A DNA stretch of 64,000 nucleotides from Pseudodesulfovibrio cashew (GTDB lineage Bacteria; Desulfobacterota; Desulfovibrionia; Desulfovibrionales; Desulfovibrionaceae): positions 3,015,501 through 3,079,500 of the forward strand of contig NZ_CP046400.1 of NCBI RefSeq assembly GCF_009762795.1, written 5' to 3'. The number at the start of each line of letters is the position of its first letter. Positions within the stretch are counted from its first letter, which is position 1. The position numbers and the translations under genes were made by a program. This document shows positions 59,251 through 64,000 of the stretch, piece by piece. The notes under the pieces are model-generated. The model had not been told where the DNA came from, made no database searches, and was given only the letters and a program-made list of their open reading frames with translations.

Positions 59251-61881
59251 CTATCCCTTGATCATTTCTTTCCACTGGTTGAGGAGCATCAACGCCTGGA
59301 TGGGCGTCATGCCGTCCACGTCAAGTTCGGTGAGCTGGGTGATGATCGGGTGTTCAGTAAGCTCTCCCCGGATCTCAATGGGCGGCGCGCCAAAGCCGGG
59401 CAGCAGAGTCTGCGATGCCCGCTCCACGGCTCCTTCCGAGCGGCTATCCTGCGATTTTTCCTCCAGCTTCGCAAGGATTTCCCGTGCGCGCTCAACCACC
59501 GGACGGGGTACGCCCGCCAATTTGGCGACCTCTATGCCGTAGCTGCGGTCCGCCGGTCCCGGCACAAGCTTGCGTAAAAAGACGATATCTCCCTTCCACT
59601 CCTTGACCGCGATATTCAGGTTCCTGAGCCCGTCGATCTTGCCTTCCAGGCTGGTCAGTTCGTGATAATGGGTGGCGAACAGAGTACGGATGCTGCCCCG
59701 GGCGCGGGTTGAGAGCTCTTCGACAACCGCCCAGGCCAGGGAAAGACCGTCGTAGGTGGAGGTGCCGCGCCCGATCTCGTCCAGAATCACCAGGCTTCTC
59801 TTGGAGGCCTGACGCAGGATGCGGGCGGTCTCGTTCATCTCAACCATGAAGGTGGAATGCCCTTTGGCCAGGTTGTCCGATGCGCCAACGCGGGAAAAAA
59901 CGCGGTCTGTCAGGCCGAGCCGGGCGCGTCGTGCCGGTACGAAAGAACCGATCTGGGACATGATGGTCAGGATGGCCACCTGGCGCAGCACCGTGGACTT
60001 ACCTGCCATGTTGGGGCCTGTGATGAGCAGAATGCGGCGGGTTTCATCCATCCTGAGATCGCCGGGGATGTAATTGGACGCGCCCATGGCTTCTTCAACC
60101 ACCGGGTGGCGTCCCGCCTCGATCTCGATCTCCATACCTTCGTGCAGTTCCGGGCGACACCATTCGTTGATGCGAGCGGCCTCTGCCAATCCTTGCCAAT
60201 AGTCCAGAGACGCGACGGCGTCGGCCATGAACAGGAATCGGCTCCGCGCGGCGGCTAGCCTTTCGCGCAGGGCCTGGAACAAGGCGTATTCCATGGACTT
60301 GCGCTCCTCCGAGGCAGATAGGATGCGATCTTCCAGCTCCTTGAGTTCAGGAGTGATGTACCGCTCACTGTTGACCAGGGTCTGGCGCCTGACGAAATGG
60401 TCCGGAACCTGGCCTTTGAACGCCTTGGACACTTCGAAATAATAGCCGAACACCTTATTGAAGCCGAGCTTGAGTTTGGGTATGGCGTGAGCCGCCAGTT
60501 CCTTTTCATGCAGCGTCTTGAGCCGGTCCTCACCGTGTTCGTTGAGCTCGATAAGTTCGTCCAGCCGGGCATCGTAGCCCTTGCGGAACAAACCGCCGTC
60601 GGTGATGACCGGGGGAGGGGAGTCTACCAGGGCTGATTCGAGCAGGGCGGCCAGGTCCTCCATGTCATCCCAGTGCCTGAGAAGTTTCTCCAGTCCGGGA
60701 GCGGCCTCTAGTTCCTCGCCCACCAGCAGGAGGCGAAGACGGGGGAGCATGCGCAGGCTCTGGCGCAGGGCGATGAAATCCTTGGGCGTGGCTCTGCCCA
60801 GGAAAACGCGGGTGGACAACCGCTCCAGGTCGTAGACCGAATCCAGCGCCCCGCGCAGGTCACCGCGCAGCCGGTCCCGCTCAAAGAGCAGGGCGATACA
60901 GGCCTGGGATTGTTCAATTCGGGAAAGATCTTTCCATGGACGACGCAGGCGCTCTTCCAGCAGTCGGCCTCCCATGGGTGTCATGGTCCGATCCAGGACG
61001 TGCCACAGGGTGCCCTTGCCGGTTTTGCCATTGAGCGTTCTGAATATCTCCAGATTCCTCTCGGTCACTTCGTCCAGGAGCAGGGACTTGCCCAGATTGA
61101 GCGGCTTGAACTCGCCCAGGTGCCCAAGCTCACTCTTTTGGGTGTGCTCCAGATAGGTGAGCAGCGCACCGCAGGCGCGAACCAGCTCGGGCTTGTCCGA
61201 AAGGTCGAGCGGCTTCAGGTCCGCCGTTCCCTGCAATTCGCTGATCTTGTTCGAGGATGAGGCCAAGTCGAAATAGGCCCCGGCCGCGACAGGCGTGACC
61301 TGGCTTGAAAGCTCATTGTATTGGGTGGGCACCTGCCATCCCTGGGGTAGTAGCAGTTCGCTCGGATTGAGCTTGACCAGCCACTGCCAGAGTTCAGGTT
61401 CCTTGCGACTGTAGAGGCCGGACCATTGTCCAGTGGAGAAATCAATCCAGGCGATGCCGCCAACGGCCTTGTCTCCATTCCAAAAATATGCCGCCAGATA
61501 ATTGTTTTCCTTGGACTTGAGGTTGGAGTCCTCAACCACGGTCCCCGGCGTCAAGACGCGGGTCACGTCGCGTTTGACCAGCCCTTTGGCCTCACGCGGG
61601 TCCTCGATCTGGTCGCAGATGGCGATCTTATAGCCTTTCTCCAGCAACTGGCTCAGGTACGGTTCCACCGCGTGGTGAGGCACGCCGCACATGGGGATGG
61701 GGTTTTCGTCGTTGGGATTGCGACTTGTCAAAGCGATCTGCACCGCTCTGGCCACGGTTTCAGCATCCTCGAAAAAAAGCTCGTAAAAATCGCCCATACG
61801 GAAGAACAGCAGGCAGCCCGGGTTCTCGTCCTTGAACCTCAGGTACTGCTCGAGCATGGGAGTCAGTTTTTTCTTAGCCAC
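59251..61881 (-). CDS. mutS: DNA mismatch repair protein MutS
   Basis: 876 residues. The mismatch-binding F32-Y-E34 motif lies in GDFYELFF; the ATPase has Walker A ITGPNMAGKSTVLRQVA, DEIGRGTSTYDGLSLAWAVVE and ATHYHELTSLEG. It recognises mispairs and recruits MutL, which is not in this window. A C-terminal region with a beta-clamp-like segment ends in the tetramer helix. It is distinct from the MutS2 gene at 15724. Confidence 0.97.
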   Translation of the reverse strand: MAKKKLTPMLEQYLRFKDENPGCLLFFRMGDFYELFFEDAETVARAVQIALTSRNPNDENPIPMCGVPHHAVEPYLSQLLEKGYKIAICDQIEDPREAKGLVKRDVTRVLTPGTVVEDSNLKSKENNYLAAYFWNGDKAVGGIAWIDFSTGQWSGLYSRKEPELWQWLVKLNPSELLLPQGWQVPTQYNELSSQVTPVAAGAYFDLASSSNKISELQGTADLKPLDLSDKPELVRACGALLTYLEHTQKSELGHLGEFKPLNLGKSLLLDEVTERNLEIFRTLNGKTGKGTLWHVLDRTMTPMGGRLLEERLRRPWKDLSRIEQSQACIALLFERDRLRGDLRGALDSVYDLERLSTRVFLGRATPKDFIALRQSLRMLPRLRLLLVGEELEAAPGLEKLLRHWDDMEDLAALLESALVDSPPPVITDGGLFRKGYDARLDELIELNEHGEDRLKTLHEKELAAHAIPKLKLGFNKVFGYYFEVSKAFKGQVPDHFVRRQTLVNSERYITPELKELEDRILSASEERKSMEYALFQALRERLAAARSRFLFMADAVASLDYWQGLAEAARINEWCRPELHEGMEIEIEAGRHPVVEEAMGASNYIPGDLRMDETRRILLITGPNMAGKSTVLRQVAILTIMSQIGSFVPARRARLGLTDRVFSRVGASDNLAKGHSTFMVEMNETARILRQASKRSLVILDEIGRGTSTYDGLSLAWAVVEELSTRARGSIRTLFATHYHELTSLEGKIDGLRNLNIAVKEWKGDIVFLRKLVPGPADRSYGIEVAKLAGVPRPVVERAREILAKLEEKSQDSRSEGAVERASQTLLPGFGAPPIEIRGELTEHPIITQLTELDVDGMTPIQALMLLNQWKEMIKG

Positions 61882-61902
61882 GTGATCCGGAAGATAAGTT
61901 TA

Positions 61903-63048
61903 TTATTGGGAAAATTCGGTTCGGAAAGCGATAGAATGCCAACTGCGGCAACGCGGGCAGTTGAAGAAGAGCTGATCGCGCTTTAAGCCGCAACGGCGGC
62001 AGTAGAAACGGCGTACCTTACGCGCATGGCCCATAAAAAAGGCGAGCTGCTCCTCGAAAAAGGGCGTCATTGTCTGGTTTTCCTTGGAAAGATCAAACAA
62101 TTCCAGACGGGCCAGCCAGAAGCCGGGCTCCATGACCAGCGCCTTCTCCAGCCATTCCTTGGCTGCTTCCACGTCTTCAACCCGCAGGAGAAAAACTGCA
62201 CCATAATACAGGAGAAGGACATCCGGTTCCTGGGTTTCGAGAACGGGGAGTACCGTTTTGGCAACGTCCGCATCGGAACAGGCATTGGCCCAAGGACCAA
62301 TCTCACCTTCCGAGTGCTCCCGTGCTGCCTTGATCATGGCCTGAACCAATCCTTCGAGAAGTACGAAACGGAGCCCCGGTTCAACTCGGTTCAAAGCGTC
62401 CTTGAGAATGTCAGCCACCTTGCGGAGACTTCCGGCCTGATAGGCGTGCACGATTTGTTCAAGCCACGCTTCAATTGCTCCGGGATAGGCCCGGATGGCA
62501 TGCCTCAGCGCTCGGTAGCCCTGAGAATCCCTGCCTTCGTTGAAGTGATCTGTGGCCAGTCGTACCAGGCTATTGGCCTGGGGGAGAGGGAGTCCCAACT
62601 GTCCGTAGGAGTCCGCCGCCTTTTCAAAGGCCCCTCGTTCGGCCGCCAAGCGGGCCATTTCATGATGAATCGCGGTCGGATCCTGGCCGAAGGAGCGAGC
62701 GTCCTCAAAGGCTTTTTCCGCCCGGTCGAGAAAGCCTCCCCGCCGAAAATCGCGTCCCAATTCAAACAAGGCACGGGCCTTGAACTGACGATCAAGGCCC
62801 GGCCTGACAATAAGGCTGTTTCTGATTTGAATGGCCCGTTCGATCTCCCCCTGGGATCGGTACAGATTGCCCAAAGCAAGATAGATTTCAACCGCTTCAG
62901 GGTCGTTCTTGACGACCTGGCTCAGCTCCTCAATGGCCGCACGGGTATCTTGAACCGGGAGGGTTTCACCGCCTCCCGCATCCCGTGCCGCCTTGAGGTT
63001 CTTCTTGAACCCGACGGACTTCTTGCGGCTGAACAGTTTCCAGGCCAT
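61903..63048 (-). CDS. lapB: TPR protein of the LapB (YciM) family with zinc-ribbon tail
   Basis: 381 residues with about six to eight helical TPR-like repeats from residue 35 to 330. The C-terminal rubredoxin-like metal site is CRRCG...CPRC (about 351-371). It lacks the N-terminal membrane helix of E. coli LapB, starting MAWKLFSRKKSVGFKK. LapB with LapA controls LPS synthesis through FtsH and LpxC. LapA lies just upstream, which supports the call. Confidence 0.85.
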   Translation of the reverse strand: MAWKLFSRKKSVGFKKNLKAARDAGGGETLPVQDTRAAIEELSQVVKNDPEAVEIYLALGNLYRSQGEIERAIQIRNSLIVRPGLDRQFKARALFELGRDFRRGGFLDRAEKAFEDARSFGQDPTAIHHEMARLAAERGAFEKAADSYGQLGLPLPQANSLVRLATDHFNEGRDSQGYRALRHAIRAYPGAIEAWLEQIVHAYQAGSLRKVADILKDALNRVEPGLRFVLLEGLVQAMIKAAREHSEGEIGPWANACSDADVAKTVLPVLETQEPDVLLLYYGAVFLLRVEDVEAAKEWLEKALVMEPGFWLARLELFDLSKENQTMTPFFEEQLAFFMGHARKVRRFYCRRCGLKRDQLFFNCPRCRSWHSIAFRTEFSQ

Positions 63049-63056
63049 CAGCCGTC

Positions 63057-63419
63057 CTATTGCTCCTCTTCTTCCTTCTTTTCTTCGGCGGCACCGTAGG
63101 GTTGGTCTTCGCCGATGGGCATGTTACGCAAGGAATTGAGCTCCTGCTCCAGGCTGGCCATGCGGGTCTTGCATTCCTTGAGCTTGGCTCCGCCGCGGAC
63201 CTTGTCCACTGCGAAGTAGATCATGGTCAGCAGGGAACCGGCCACGAATGCCGCCAGAATGAGCACACCGAAGGGCAGGGGAATGGAGTGCAGGGTCATG
63301 GCGTAGGGGATTTCCAGCTTTAACTGCAGGGCCTGCAACAGGACATCATTGTTCTGAGAGAAGAACAGGATGGAAAAAACGAAAAGAAACAGTAAAAACA
63401 GAACCTTGATAAAACGCAT
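63057..63419 (-). CDS. lapA: LapA-domain membrane protein
   Basis: 120 residues from ATG 63419 (TTAAGGAG). Two membrane helices (about 3-20 and 44-70) are separated by a periplasmic loop, followed by a coiled coil and a glutamate-rich tail (AAEEKKEEEEQ). This matches the DUF1049/LapA family, which pairs with LapB. It lies eight bases before lapB. Confidence 0.88.
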   Translation of the reverse strand: MRFIKVLFLLFLFVFSILFFSQNNDVLLQALQLKLEIPYAMTLHSIPLPFGVLILAAFVAGSLLTMIYFAVDKVRGGAKLKECKTRMASLEQELNSLRNMPIGEDQPYGAAEEKKEEEEQ

Positions 63420-63431
63420 TAAGCACACTCC

Positions 63432-63920
63432 TTAAGATGGTGTCTCGTCGAACAGCGGCTTCAGCCGGCTGTAGGTCGACTGCAGATGTTCCGGTATGAC
63501 GGACGTCTCCCCGAACACGGCCATGAACGAGGCGTCTCCGTTCCACCTCGGGACGATCTGGAAATGCATGTGCTGGGCGATGCCGGCCCCCGCCGCCTCG
63601 CCAAGATTAAGCCCCATGTTGATCCCCTGCGGATGGAAAGCCTTTTCCAATACTGTCGTACACCGTCTCAACCATAACATGCAATCCATGGATTCCGCTT
63701 CCGTCAGTTCCGTCAGGCAGCTGACATGTCGATACGGCGTCACCATGAGATGCCCATTGTTGTAAGGGAATTTGTTCATGATGACAAAACAGTGTTCACC
63801 CCGGGCCAGTATACAGCGTTCCTCATCCTCCGAGGTGTCCTCGGGAATGCAGAAAACGCACTCATCCGGCTTGGGGCCGAGTATGTAATCAAGACGCCAC
63901 GGCGCCCATAAAACATCCAT
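63432..63920 (-). CDS. HIT family nucleotide hydrolase/transferase
   Basis: 162 residues with the histidine triad as AGIAQHMHFQIVPRW (about 110-124) and an N-terminal CVFC motif that may bind zinc. The sequence is closest to the Ap4A phosphorylase/AP-type HIT proteins. The start overlaps the gene upstream in TAATG. Confidence 0.88.
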   Translation of the reverse strand: MDVLWAPWRLDYILGPKPDECVFCIPEDTSEDEERCILARGEHCFVIMNKFPYNNGHLMVTPYRHVSCLTELTEAESMDCMLWLRRCTTVLEKAFHPQGINMGLNLGEAAGAGIAQHMHFQIVPRWNGDASFMAVFGETSVIPEHLQSTYSRLKPLFDETPS

Positions 63921-64000
63921 TATTTCTTCCGGTCGAAATATTTCTTTACCAATGAGCAGGCATGCCGGGCATCGTCAGCCCAGACCACTCCTTCCACTCC
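63920..64000 (-). CDS. C-terminal end of an unidentified gene
   Basis: The frame running off the right edge ends VVWADDARHACSLVKKYFDRKK and stops at TAA 63922-63920, overlapping the HIT start. The overlap and codon pattern suggest a real gene in the lapA-lapB operon. The 26 residues visible are too few to name a family. Confidence 0.5.
   Translation of the reverse strand, partial: GVEGVVWADDARHACSLVKKYFDRKK

Overview
The window reads as a Desulfovibrionaceae chromosome (Desulfovibrio/Pseudodesulfovibrio type). The evidence is moderate-to-high GC content with ORFs packed on both strands, an adenylate kinase with the Cys-His-Cys-Cys metal-binding LID known from sulfate reducers, a siroheme/heme branch-point cluster, a split archaeal-type glutamate synthase and a probable selenoprotein. 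It is almost entirely core chromosome. I see no rRNA, tRNA, insertion sequence, phage or CRISPR array.

Layout. 1-93: start of dapA (minus). 149-6537: a minus block with a UshA-like protein read through an in-frame UGA, HU, a FlhG/MinD ATPase, a GGDEF cyclase, prfB (with its programmed +1 frameshift), lnt and corC. 6668-10180: mnmG, an M20 peptidase and a PxxKW Cys-rich protein. 10312-12943: MTA/adenine salvage (mtaD, mtnP, apt). 13043-21525 (plus): rsmA, a second HU with a 56-residue membrane protein, then an enlarged macromolecular-synthesis operon (rpsU, yqeY, mutS2, dnaG, rpoD). 21594-27937: cbiB, a histidine kinase, proC, ndk and a TrpXYZ-like ABC importer. 28071-34886: fliM, then yibQ/ctpA/envC-like cell-envelope genes, a HhH-GPD glycosylase, prmA and a small unknown. 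34944-36622: argD and dut. 36761-38503: a Na+/solute symporter with a 44-residue partner, preceded by a Phe-rich leader peptide and attenuator. 39088-44241: the five-gene split glutamate synthase operon. 44324-47479: yajC-secD-secF. 47773-49912: adk, tilS and a small unknown. 49912-52758: siroheme synthase, a CcsA/HemX-type membrane protein and hemA. 52866-55389: two glycosyltransferases. 55466-64000 (minus): a HIT protein, lapA, lapB, mutS, a lipoprotein, lysA, rsmE and rarA.

The two items most worth pursuing are invisible to ordinary gene calling. (1) At 149-1009 the gene has a signal peptide and continues in frame through a UGA at a Cys-Pro-Ser-(UGA) site, followed by a 7-bp GC hairpin with a GGC loop at bacterial SECIS spacing. 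This is a periplasmic selenoprotein candidate in a UshA-like fold whose usual metal-ligand motifs are altered. (2) At 38558-38707, upstream of the symporter pair, a 29-codon ORF carries nine Phe codons within 13 codons. Behind it are a pause hairpin, a 9-bp antiterminator pairing and a terminator with a U-tract, which is the classical Phe attenuator layout but placed on a transporter. A perfect dyad sits exactly in the spacer of the divergent glutamate synthase promoter, so this intergenic region looks like a nitrogen/amino-acid control point.
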